Of a stretch of DNA of 64,000 nucleotides, positions 44,564-55,714 are shown piece by piece. The notes beneath the pieces are model-generated. The model saw only the letters and a list, made by a program, of their open reading frames with translations, ran no database searches and was not told the origin of the DNA. The stretch comes from Rutpela maculata (taxonomy: Eukaryota; Arthropoda; Insecta; Coleoptera; Cerambycidae). The position numbers and the translations under genes are program-made. Each line of letters opens with the position of its first letter. Position 1 is the stretch's first letter. Location: the NCBI GenBank assembly GCA_936432065.2, contig OW386288.2:10032706-10096705 (forward strand), given 5' to 3'.

Positions 44564-45130
44564 AGTAAATACCACACCCAACGTGTGGTGGAACTCGAAG
44601 TGCAACCACCCGTGGTGAGTTTGGGTCGTTTTGTTCTAGGAATACGAGCGAAGAGTTGCACAGTGAAAATTGCGAAACATTGGTAAATTTCTGTTTTTTC
44701 TAAGACGTTGTGCGAACGGATAAAATTAGATTATTGATCAGAATTTAATTTATTTAGCTTATTTAAACCATAAAACAAGCATAAAAAACTAAAGTGTGTT
44801 TATTTAAAAAGTTTTAACTATCAGAAAAAAATTACAAAAATATCGTGGTTTTTGCAATTTTCCATAAACTTTACGTACGATGCGCGAACGGAAGACATTA
44901 ACCGATTTTAATTTTCTTTATGCCGTTTTTCTTTTTATTACAATAAGCAACTTTTCCGCTCTAAAGCGTTCCGAAAAAAAATTTTTTTTTTTTTCGACCC
45001 ACCCTAATACAGATAGAGAATAAGTACTAACGGAATGGAGAACCATAATTTTCGTATCTGCATAATCTGAAACATGACGATATGGAGACATTTCGGAAAG
45101 TGATTTTTTCACGATTATAATTAGCTACAA

Positions 45131-46092
45131 TAGTAGATTGTAATACAAGTGTGGCAAGGGCTTCATTGCAAAACGATGTATGAAAGTAGGAACACGAGCG
45201 CAGCGAGTGTTCCTATCATACGAGTTTTGCAATGAAGCTTGCCACACGTGTGTTACATACTATTTTTTCTACGGTTGTGAAGTTATTTCCCTTTTTTAAA
45301 GTCTTTCCAAAATTTTAAATTTGCTGCCTGTCAGATTTTATTTAAAGTGACATTTTCCGCAGTCATTCTAAAGTTAGAAATTTTGACTTTGTAATTGCAA
45401 TTCATATGTAATTAACGTACATTTATAGAATTTAATTGTTATTACCAGTAAGTAATATAAAATTCTTTAAGGTAAACACACTTTATTCCGGTGTGTGAAG
45501 ATGTAATCAAGTCGTGTGGCAAATTCTTTGCCGCACGGCGTGCGGCAAAGTGATATTTTCTGCAGTCATTTTGAAGATAGAAAATTTTACTTTCAGAACA
45601 ATCGTAGAAAATAGTAGATTGTAATACAAGTGTGGCAAGGGCTTCATTGCAAAACGATGTATGAAAGTAGGAACACGAGCGCAGCGAGTGTTCCTATCAT
45701 ACGAGTTTTGCAATGAAGCTTGCCACACGTGTGTTACATACTATTTTTTCTACGGTTGTGAAGTTATTTCCCTTTTTAAAGTCTTTCCAAAATTTTAAAT
45801 TTGCTGCTTGTCAGATTTTATTTAAAGTGACATTTTCCGCTGTCATTCTGAAGTAAGAAAATTTGACTTTGTAATTGCAATTCATGTGTAATTAATGTAC
45901 ATTTATAGAATTTAATTGTTATTACCAGTAAGTAATATAAAATTCTTTAAGGAAAACACACTATTTTATTCCGGTGCATGAAGATGTAATCAAGGCGTGT
46001 GACAAATTCTTTGCCACACGGCGTGCGGCAAAGTGATATTTTCTGCACTCATTTTGAAGTTAGAAAATTTGACTTTCAGCACAATCGTAGAA
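45131..46092. repeat. Tandem dimer of a 480-bp unit with long hairpins
   Basis: Unit 1 (45131-45610) and unit 2 (45611-46092) are head-to-tail copies with only scattered differences. Each opens with a hairpin of about 110 bp: AAGTGTGGCAAG, CTTCATTGCAAAAC, ATGTATGA and GGAACACGAGCGC are followed by their complements. Each ends with TTTGCCGCACGGCGTGCGGCAAAG-type inverted words (written here as TTTGCCGCACGG and its complement) and a CAATCGTAGAAAA junction. No coding content. Likely a satellite-like or MITE-derived tandem repeat. Confidence 0.85.
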
Positions 46093-47142
46093 AAATAATA
46101 TTTTCGTACTACTAGCTCTGTAAGTTTCATTTTTTGACGTTTATCAGTGTTATGAAAGTGTCACAGCCCATAGGAAAAAAAGCACAAAATTTACTTTTAG
46201 GGCAAAAAAGTCAAGTAATAAGGAAATTACTTCACCCGTATATAGCTCACTCTGTACATTTCTGAGACATCATTCGATTAGAAGCGGATACTTCCTTACC
46301 AATTTCGACCGGTAGGTAGATGACGCGGAGGTAAAAAAGACGGAAACCACGAAACCACTAAACCAACACGCTCCAGCGGATTTGTTTTGTTGAAACCGAG
46401 ATATTAACTGTTATAAGTATGCACTAACTTTTTTTAGTACCTGATTGCAAGTCCTCTATACAAGAATGAAACAAGCAGATCAGATGGGGTTTTGGTACCC
46501 TATTTTAACGATTATGTACAAGTGGTATTAGTTATCTTCAAAGGTATCCACTTGAGTGAATGCACAGTGGTTCCAGATTTAGAATTTTGAGTTTAAAATT
46601 CTTACAAAACTGATTCAGGATAAGTTCGTGTTAATAGGAAAAATAATTTAAAAAATACCATTGATAAATTGGGGTAGTTTTTAAGGCGTGGAAATCAAAA
46701 TAAATAAATCATATTATTATTCTGCCGAGTCCGTTATTATAGGTATTCCTCATAAATTTCGACGCACACGTCACATAATGCAGTCAGTCATTTTTTTTTA
46801 AATGAAAAACTCTCAAAAGCGACGGATTTGGTATAAATGTAGTACGTGGTCACCCAACTAACATGCCAAAAGTCACTGACTAAATCTTGGAAAATGGCAA
46901 CCAAAATTCAGTTTGCTGCAATGTTCTCAAAAACTATACAGTGATCGAAAAAAGTTTCAGATAAAGTTTGTTCAGCATAAAATTACGAATCTCTTTTGTT
47001 CTTACAATTATTTTGATTTGACCAAACCTAAATCACAAAATGGCTATTACAAAAATACCGTGCCCAGAAGGAAGGCATGAATATGTTCTTCAACCAAAGA
47101 AGAGGAGGCTGCTTTAGGAGAAATAATTCTACTTCGCTCATA
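46093..47142. other. No gene seen
   Basis: Spacer of mixed composition. No coding motif or delimited repeat. Frames near 47040-47120 read into the following 463-bp element and are not supported alone. Confidence 0.35.
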
Positions 47143-47144
47143 TA

Positions 47145-47607
47145 CACATTCGGAAAATGTTGGATTTGGGTGGCACGCATAGTTTCAACGGCCTGACAGA
47201 CCCGCCTACAATAAAGGCGTGTACCAGTGCTTTAGTAGAGGGAGCAAATAATGACGCGCTATCAAGAAAACACGTACATACATCATTATTGCTATTAAAA
47301 ATTTCAGTACCATTTATTCAAAGGAAGGATGTAGTTGGCTCTGTTCAGTATAGGTAATATTATTACGTGCTTTAATAACTGAAATTATTTAACCCGTTTT
47401 ACTTTCAAAACGAGTCAAATAATTCTTTACATTGCAAGTGGAAGACGGAAACAAATTGAAATTCCGCAAGCAGAGTTGCCCACGCACATGTGGTGGGGAA
47501 AGCAGGTGGCATCAGAAGGATGTGTTATACGATAAAAAAGAATAGCCTAGTTGCTTCGCTCTCGCTTGCTCTCATTGCCGACCCAAATGAAAAATTTTCT
47601 GACTCTG
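47145..47607 (+). mobile_element. 463-bp TA-flanked element, copy 2
   Basis: Same length as the copy at 11828-12290 and opposite in orientation, with two visible differences. TA flanks both ends (47143-47144 and 47608-47609). The MLDLGGTHSF frame (47157-47357, 66 residues plus stop) is intact on the plus strand. It ends with TAG-GTAATATT, where a splice donor-like GGTAAT overlaps. No transposase is present. The two copies lie 35 kb apart in flanks that are otherwise unrelated, so they are independent insertions rather than a segmental duplication. Confidence 0.75.
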
Positions 47608-47609
47608 TA

Positions 47610-48812
47610 GACGATCAAGAAGTACTACATTAGATGATTTATGATACTACAGATACCATCAACTTATTACTAAACAGCCAGTCGGCGAATCGCATCGTTG
47701 CCTAGTGATGCTGAGCAGCTCAGCATTATCGTGTCTATCTACAGGTTCAGCAATGGAAAGGTAACGAGACGAACCTTTCCGACTGAGGATGGATACAAAA
47801 GGGAGACATCTTGAACCCCGCATGCATAATCAAAAACCTTGCTTCATCAGATTGTTAACACTCATTTCGTACACTTGTGAATCCAACTGTACCGATAGAT
47901 GAGAATGTAGGAGGTCTGGATTGAAATGCTCTGCCAGGAGTAGACATTGCTAAGGACTATTATGTACGAATTCTGAAGAAGCCCTTGGTCTTCAGTCTGA
48001 GGAAGAAGATAACTTGTGTAGTATCTGGTGAATAATATAGTGTAGTATCTTCCCCTCAAAGGAATGTTTTTAATATACAATTACAATTTTATGGTCTTTC
48101 ATTTTGGTCACCTTCGTTTTTTACGTTGTAGTTATCATTTTTGATATTCAGTCAGATAAAGAGAATCGCTTATGGCGTTGACATACATTTCTAGCTTAAT
48201 GGCAATTTTTATGAAAAAAAAAAAATTATGGTGAAAACTAAAAATTCGATAATTTTATGGGAAAATATTTTGGTCCGACGCCATTTTGTGGCTTTAGAAT
48301 TGACCCATAAAAAAAGGCAATTACAAAAAAGATTAGAAGACAACTTATAATACTTCCTAATTGTCAATCAATATTTGAACGCCAGATCAAAAGAAATTAA
48401 CAATGATTTGAGGGCGTAAATTCAATGTATAATGTAATTCCTTTGTAGCGTACTTATCATTAATTATTCAGTGCGTCTTCTTAACGGCAAGTATGGATTT
48501 TCCCAGTCTTGCTGAAAATACAGCTGTTGAAATATTTTTTACACAAGGTTTTTCTCTCTCTCTTTTTTCGTTATAATACTTCAATCCATGATACTATGAA
48601 TAGTATCATGACTTCAATCTTTAATTCTTTTACGTTCCTTACTTACACAAGCTGGTGTTAAGAAATGTTTCGAGAACCAAACCAATTGTTAAGCCAAGAC
48701 CATAACATTTCTCATCTTATTACATTTATTATAATGAGACTAATTAATTAAAACTGCTGCAAGGATATATTTTAATTAAAATTATTTCGTTGCTTAGCAG
48801 CGGTCTTTTAGT
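47610..48812. other. No gene seen
   Basis: Spacer. A short palindrome TCCATGATACTATGAATAGTATCATG lies near 48585-48612 (20-bp core CATGATACTATGAATAGTAT). No coding support. Confidence 0.35.
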
Positions 48813-49416
48813 CTAAGAGCTGGCATTCATTTGGTAGCCTGAAAGTATAGGCTATATAAACACTTTTTTTTATTGGAGCCTTAGCCCTACGGGGAGAAGG
48901 TCATGGGGGTAGACCAGATGGCAAAATTTTAAAACCAACTCCGGATCGAAATGCACGGTAGCGCTTACTACACGTATTTGACATAGCGAAAAAATAAACG
49001 GAACACACCGCAGACCTGTAGCGAGCGCGCGTCGAGTTAAAAAAAAAGGCCAAAAAAAAATTAGCGAGCTTCTTGACTAAACTTGGCGGAAATTGTTCGT
49101 TTGGATGTCCATTTTTTTCAAAAACAACAATTCTATGCGGCTATTTTAATGTTATTCGCATGAAAATGTCCAAATTTGACTGCTCAAATACAAAATGGCC
49201 AAAAATAGGTCTAACTAAATCCATAATTTGTCTTCCAACCTATTGGATGGGTTCATTAATGTGTCTAATAACAATATATAATGATGAAAGACATTTTTTT
49301 TAATTTAAAAAAATGAAATAAAAATTGTTGCATTTGAAGCATAGGGGCTTTTTTTAACGTAATTTTTCAAGAAAGGATTTCATTTTGTTAAGGGCCAAAT
49401 GAATGCCAGCTCTTAG
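48813..49416. mobile_element. 604-bp TIR element with CTAAGAGCTGG ends
   Basis: A 22-bp inverted repeat beginning CTAAGAGCTGGCATTCATTT on the left is matched exactly on the right (49395-49416). The interior is non-coding apart from a 76-codon frame with no motif (49073-49303). There is a GC-rich patch around GAGCGCGCGTCG. No target duplication is obvious, so the superfamily is open. Confidence 0.75.
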
Positions 49417-50113
49417 ATATTTATCTGCGTTTCTATTCTTCCACCAAAAAATCTGTTGTAAGACAACACCGCAGCGTCTCATTGTGGGCTAGGAGGCGCC
49501 CAAAAGTGATCAAAAGCAATCTTTTGAAATTGATTGCAAAAATTTTATTATCTGTTAATTATCTCTCAAGAATTGACACTGTAGGACGTTGATGGTACGT
49601 AAGTTTCTAGTTCTATTTCACAATTTCAGTCAATCATAGCATCCATGAAAATAGAAATCCTGTTGGATTTTACGTTTTTATTGTTTTTCTCGTGTCCTTT
49701 AAACTTAGGGGCAGTTTTATAGGGGGCAGTTTATGAAGATTACGTCGGACCTGATGCAGTTTCTTATCACTTTAACAAAACTTAGATATTTCGAGCTTTC
49801 TCAGCAGTCATTGCTGTTTTGGATCGATTTCTTTATGTATGGGGGGTCTTCGCTCCTCCCTGGGGGTGTGTTTCATATCTATTGTATGTACGCTGCTGTT
49901 TAACCTTAATTTGTATAATTCGATTGATTAAGATGTAACAACTATTCTCGTAGCTTAATCTTCTTTTTACCTCATTCCAGAGGTGTTTTTGGCTCTAGCT
50001 AATGATTTTGGGGGTGTACGATTTTTTTTGACCTCGGATTTGGATTCAGCGACCGAAGACATATAGGGATACATGGGTCTGGTCTGATTTTTTTTTTTGT
50101 GGGGCTGTGTTAT
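49417..50113. other. No gene seen
   Basis: Spacer before the next inverted-repeat element. No motif recognised. Confidence 0.35.
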
Positions 50114-50485
50114 TGGAGAACCAGTCAAAAAACTACTCTTCTAGCTAATACTGACGAAGTATTGAATTACATGATAGGATTCTTAGAATTTTAAGGCAAA
50201 AAAATACAAATCGACTTGTCAACTTCTTTCATCCACTTACCATATCTAACATTCAGTATGAGAAACAAGAAAATAACCATTCTTTCTATGTACTGATCAT
50301 GCCAATATATTATAAAAAGCCTCCCTTACGAGACATTCTTTCTAGTATTCCTAGAACTACCTAGATGATACTCGTATTTTTTTACCTTAAAATGCTAGGA
50401 ATCCTATAATGCAATTCAATACTTCGTCAATATTAGCTAGAAGAGTAGTTGTTTTCTTTAGTTTTCCAGTAATGAGTGTTTTAAA
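50114..50485. mobile_element. Foldback with TTAYTGGARAAC ends
   Basis: Arms of about 95-115 bp (50114-50210 and 50370-50485) share ACTACTCTTCTAGCTAATA, ACGAAGTATTGAATT and TATAGGATTC-TAG. The terminal word TTATTGGAGAACC (TTACTGGAAAACT in the other arm) recurs at the very end of the window (63902-64000), where a third copy of the arm is cut off. Non-coding. Confidence 0.75.
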
Positions 50486-53400
50486 ATATTTACCTGACTA
50501 GTCTCTTAGCGGGCCCAGATTAGGGCAACCATATATAGAACGTAGATAATTTCATAATAAATAAAAAAGTGTATACGTTGTGATATGCTGGCATGGTCAG
50601 ATTTAGATCAAAGGTATATAAAAGGAACGAATGATTTGTTTGAAAGTTATCTGTTGAATCCCAAAATAATGTAAGCAGAAATACAAAATATTTATTTTTT
50701 AAAATTCTGATTCCTATTGTGAAATTTTAAAACTTAGGAATTCATAAGGTATATGAATAGCGACTGAAATATTTCACGACAGAAAGCTGTAAATTCTGGA
50801 ATTCAATTAGCAATAAATCATTTTTTTTATTTCCCATTGTGAAAGTTGGGCAAGTAATTACACATTGTAATTAAACATTATAACAATTAGCATAAAATTA
50901 TACATGCCCTCAAGTCATTATTTACATTTTAGTGAGATGACTGGTATTGGGTGCCTTAATTTGACGTAAATTTTCATAGTTTCAATATGAAAGTTTTTTT
51001 TTTTATATATTGTAGTGGATACAACAAAACTACCTGTAGTTTCCACGAACGCCAAAACGTCACAGTGTAGTTTCCAGCTCCCTTTAGGTCCAATATTACC
51101 TGAATAAATCATTTCTATATTTTTTCTATGCCTGGATAAGAAGTTATTTTAAAAAATCGGCAGCTACTGGAAGCGGCTGGAACCTCCCCACCCAGTGGAT
51201 CTTTGAAGCCGAAATGAGCACTAAAAATATGAAAGATCTCATTTAATTACATTTATTAATTTTAAATATTTTTTTTATATTAAAATAGAAAAAAAAGTCT
51301 TGCGATCGGTGGGATTTGAACCTACTTGTTTCTTTTTAACACTTTTCTCATAATAGTCCTTCTATCCAGAGAGAGTATTGAGGTGATTGAGACGTCGCTT
51401 TCATCACCAGCCATCCTTGTGTGGGGGGGGGGGGGGGGCTGGCCACCCTTTTGACCAACCACACATGTCCTTTTGTATGGCTGCTCTATCTATTCTTGAC
51501 GGTGAGTCCGTGTTTCTTTTTTAGTTTTAATTTATAAATATCTACTCCTCAACCGGTTTTATCTGATCAATCGGGGGCGGTTACCGAAGACTTAGGGACT
51601 TTAATTCCGCTGCTGGTCACTATATATTTTAAAAATCTTTTTTTGACAGGTGTCAGTTACTTTCGCGCGCGAAAAATTTTTTGACAGCTGTCAGATGAAA
51701 TGCGCCTAAAAGTTGTTAGTTGGAGAACTGTCACTAAACTTTCCTGGGGAATTTATTTTTTGACAGTTGTCCAAAAATTTTTAAGTTGGTATTGCACTTT
51801 GTTTTTAGGTTATGATTGTTTATATAGTTTAAGGTTATGATTGACGGAAATGTTTCCGGGGATGTGCCGGAAATAGGTTCAAAGTGTTTGGACTTTTAAT
51901 GTCAATGTAACTATTATTATGATTTGATGAAAAACTTACTCTGGACCCAGTTAAGGGCTGTCCGTAATCACACGGGCTCCTTATGGGTTGTGTAGGTTCC
52001 ACACAGCTACCACCGGCTTCAAACTTTCTCTTCTCTTGCGAAAAAACAGAATTGGCTTCACGTTCTTAAAAAAAACGTGTATGGTAGTCTGCACGCTTTA
52101 ACCCACTAGTCTACGGAACTATAAAATATATCTAACACAAGATGCGTGTTATTTTGTTTTTTAATTTTTTTCGCGGAAACCAAATCGAAAGGGCGCAAGT
52201 GTGATATATCGTTGAAATCGGAATTTTTATCGCTTTTCAATGGTATGATTGCAAACTGTAAGTAATCATAAAAATAAACAACTTGTGCCAAAACGGCACT
52301 AAACGTAATCTGATCTTAACCAAAACCTTTTCAGATCTTCTGGAGCACTAAAGAAACCCTCATGCAAAGTTTTATCCAAATCCGTTTAGTAGTTTCGCCG
52401 CTATCGTGCTAACATACACGCACGCACGCACACACACACACATTTTTCAAAAAAAACTTTGTTGGGTTCCTGGGACCTCAAAACGTAAAGATTTGATGTT
52501 ATCTCAATTTTCGATTTTGGACCAATTTTAGTCTCCCACCATTTTATTGTGGGGAGGTTAAAAAATATTACGTAAATTAGTGTCAAATAACAGCTTTTCC
52601 TTAAAAATTTAATGAAAGAAAAGCTAATTTTCGCCATTTTGAACATGAACGCACACACGACCACTGCAGTCAACGTGGGTTTCGTCAACTATGTTCGCAT
52701 CATCGGGAGGTAATTAATAAGAATAGGATATGGTGTTTGTGGACACCACTTGATCGTCAATTGTTTCAACTTCACCTCCAGTAATTTAATCTTAGAAAGA
52801 TTATGAATATTCATCGCAAGATACGGAAAAATAAACCATTACAGGTATAAGCACAATATGCACGTATGTTTAATCAGAATCTTACAGAGTAACAAAGTAA
52901 TCTTGCGAAACAGTATTTCCCTGCCGATTATATTTAACAATGTAAACCATCGTTCACACATAAATATTTAGAATTCATTCTTACTTTGTTTTTTTTTTAA
53001 ATATCAGAGCTCAATAACCCGATGTCGTTGTAGTAATTTATGTGCATACTTATAAGACTCCTCATTGTTTTATGAGAATTTAAAATGTTAGTAGCTACAG
53101 TTTTCATACTTGACCTGACAAAAGGACAAAGTTAACAGCTACTTTGATCGTCATTATACTGCACAGTTTCCCAAATACAGAGGATATCAATTTCGACATT
53201 AAAAATAAACTAACTGAGCCTATCGAAATTAGACGGAATGGGGATGTAAAAAATGTATCCTAGAAATTATTCCTTGGAGGCATACCTTTTAACTTACTAT
53301 CAGCATTCACATTTTCGAGAAATTCGCTATCGTGTCTCAACGTAATGATATCACAAAAGAGTCTACTTTATACATCCTACGTCAAATGTTGACGTCTTTA

Positions 53401-54779
53401 GTCCAGTTATTTATTTTATTCTTCTAGTGACAACCTCGTATACGTTTTTCACTAAAACTAAAATAGGTTTCTTCAGCGTCGAAAAATACACCAAATCGAT
53501 ATAATTTGGTCCGCTGCACAGAACTTTTTTTTTGTGTGGCTGTGTTATTAATGGGCTGTGTGTAAGATAAGTCATAAACAACAAAACACCTTCATAATAT
53601 TAAAAAATAGACAAATTAACAAATAAACAATTACCGTCATCTAAAATGGGAATAACATATCGTTCCATGATGAAAACTGACTGATTTACTTGGATCTCTT
53701 TGGTCAACTGCGGCCTCTACATGCGCAGTTTAATGTATTAGGGGCCATCGGTTCCTACGTTATAATTCGAGCTTTGAGGTTAATTCATTGATTTCAACTT
53801 CTATTTGGTAAGGGGGTAAGGGCTATCTGTCTGCAAAATTTCAGCTTCCTAGGTCTTATGATTTTCGAGATATTTTTGGAGACATTGGCCACCGCGGACT
53901 CGATTGTAAAACGACTAGCGCGTGACGTCACGCGCGCATCGGGTTCAAATTGATACTTGTAACGAGTGCATCTCTCTTTCATAGTATCCGGTATCAGCAA
54001 GATGCTAATCTTATTACTGTGAACTATCGGCCGATAATTTATCCAATTCAAACAACTCTGACGTGATCGATCACTCATCTCCATCTTTAGAATGCAGTTT
54101 CGACATTATTGATTCTCATTAGTGCAACATTGGTAAAAATAACATATTTAATACTGAGAAAAATTATTAAATCCGAAGCTGTGGCCTGATACCAGTGTAC
54201 GTGCCCGCCAAAAAGTTCGGATTCAGTCGTCTCCTTATGATGCCACCCTGGTTGGCGAATCTCGCGTCAAGTAATAACAATCAAGTGTTTTGGTGTCTGT
54301 GGAAAGTATTTCAAGGGCAAAATCCACCTGATTATTGCTCTTTAAATAGTCTAGACACAACTCAAAAATATATAAAATAAGAAAGTTATAGACGTATTTA
54401 TTTTAGACTTCGGAGGGTCACTGAGGTAACCTGGAAGGCGCCCAAAAATAATTTTAAACATTTTCAAACGATTAGATCAGACTATCAACACCTGCGAATA
54501 ATTTATGTGACGAATAATTTATGGTAATCCCGTCATTATGACTTTAAAGCTCTATCTATATTATATGTCTATATAAAATATATCTCTAAGATAAAATAAT
54601 GTTTTGTAACAGTATATGATTGGAGATATAAAATGTATTATCTTCTTATCTGGGTATTTAGGTACTGTTTATTTAGATAATGTTGTAAACATACACGTCT
54701 GTTATATAATCTCTGTCATAAATAATTAAGGAAGTCAATTTTCATTATCCACCCGTTTTGCTTCATTCAATCAATACTA
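50486..54779. other. Long gene-poor stretch with simple repeats
   Basis: No gene is supported across 4.3 kb. Noted items are a box-B-like GGTTCAAATCC on the minus strand near 51315-51328 (no cloverleaf); a G17-like run at about 51422-51439; a CGCA/CA microsatellite at 52418-52442 preceded by AAATCCGTTTAGTAGTTTCG, a block typical of insect SINE- or Helitron-like repeats; and a CG-rich GCGTGACGTCACGCGCGC word near 53920. A 96-codon minus-strand frame at 53794-54084 has no recognised motif. Confidence 0.4.
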
Positions 54780-54987
54780 TTTTTTTTAATTAGTTTTCTA
54801 TATTGCATTCTTTACTACTTGTTTATATTGTTTGTATCAATTTCCGCTGTACATTATAACTTTGTATGAAGATTTCCCTTCCCTGGCAAACACAAGTTGT
54901 TCACAACTCAGCTGCCAGGTTCTCAAAATTGTCATATGTATGTAATGTATATAAAACAAAATAAATTTGATTTGATTTGATTTGAAT
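54780..54987 (+). mobile_element. Probable LINE 3' tail with TTTGA repeats
   Basis: An A/T-rich 3'-UTR-like stretch runs into AAAACAAAATAAATTTGATT and three to four TTTGATTTGA units ending at about 54987. Short tandem tails of this kind close the 3' ends of several insect non-LTR retrotransposons. No coding part is visible next to it, so it is a strongly 5'-truncated copy. Confidence 0.5.
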
Positions 54988-55204
54988 CTCAGAAATAATA
55001 TTTGTTAATACAACATTTATTAGGAATGTATATTTCAAAAAGCAATTACCGACATGGAATCAACATCTGCAACTGTAACGTTTGGAGCACGAATAAGAAT
55101 CATACAAGTGTCTAGAACCAAAATTGAAACTTAACTGTCGTTTGCGACGTGCTCAAGTGCATAAAATACAATTTGACCTGCGCCAACAATTGTCAAAATA
55201 TACA

Positions 55205-55320
55205 TTACAGCAACATATGCTGATGATATAACAGTTATGGCTGAAATTTTAACAACTTACAACGTAAGTTGTTGAAATTTCAGCCATAACTGTATAGTAA
55301 CAGCCAACTTGTATAGTAGA
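55205..55320 (+). pseudogene. RT palm fragment overlapped by a short palindrome
   Basis: ATYADDITVMAE is readable at 55209-55247, the YADD palm motif of a non-LTR RT with no other RT block nearby. It runs into a 63-bp imperfect palindrome: ACAGTTATGGCTGAAATTTT and its complement around TTACAACGTAA. The palindrome suggests the RT piece was inverted and duplicated locally. Confidence 0.4.
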
Positions 55321-55714
55321 GAATTTTCTTAACATTGACATATGCATAAGACCAAGAAAATCATGACTAAAAAAATTATTCTTTTTATATTTTATTTTCT
55401 ATTTGATAATTATTACGAAAAGAAACAAAATTTTGTTAAGGACTTGTTTGTAACAATCAATAATTACTAACATTAGTATCCAACAACTTTACTACTATAC
55501 TTTACTACTCTATTTCTGATTTATACTAATTCTAATATCACTGCTTGAAATATATTCACACGAAAACTAGATAGATATTTATTTGACTATTTTATACATA
55601 CAATGTTTATAGCAAGTCCATTTCAAAAAATATCTCTAGTAAAATACAAATATATATTTTAGTAAAATACACAGACAAATTAGCCCAGACGACAGAGAAC
55701 ATTTTTTTACAGTG

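Larger units (their letters stand above)
44074..44564. mobile_element. Compound insertion in the right palindrome arm
   Basis: This segment has no counterpart in the left arm, where AAATATAAT runs straight into GTAAATACC. It appears to be two units: 44074-44430 bounded by TTTTTCTGAAATC and its complement, holding a 50-bp perfect palindrome, and 44431-44563, a hairpin with TAGTAT...ATACTA ends. Target duplications are not clear. Confidence 0.6.
42233..45006. mobile_element. 2.77-kb hAT-like palindromic element
   Basis: The ends are TAGGGTGGGTCGAAAAA and its complement. The flanks ATACAAAT (42225-42232) and ATACAGAT (45007-45014) match at seven of eight bases, so this is one hAT-type insertion. 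Inside, a left arm (42233 to about 43357) is matched over its length by the right arm (about 43411-45006), including a coding fragment in each. The right arm is longer because of a ~490-bp insertion at 44074-44564. Shared landmarks are ATTAAATTCTGATCAATAAT, CCGTTCGCGCAACGT, GCAACTCTTCGCTCGT and CCATAGGTAACACAGTAAG. Such a structure arises by inverted duplication of one transposon half. It would form a very strong hairpin. Confidence 0.85.

Noticed and set aside
51300..51375. A tRNA gene on the minus strand
   Set aside because: Only a box-B-like GGTTCAAATCC is present; the matching 5' acceptor strand and D-arm are missing.
53794..54084. A 96-codon minus-strand gene
   Set aside because: No recognised motif and no neighbouring coding sequence. 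The region includes CG-rich palindromic words that lower stop frequency.
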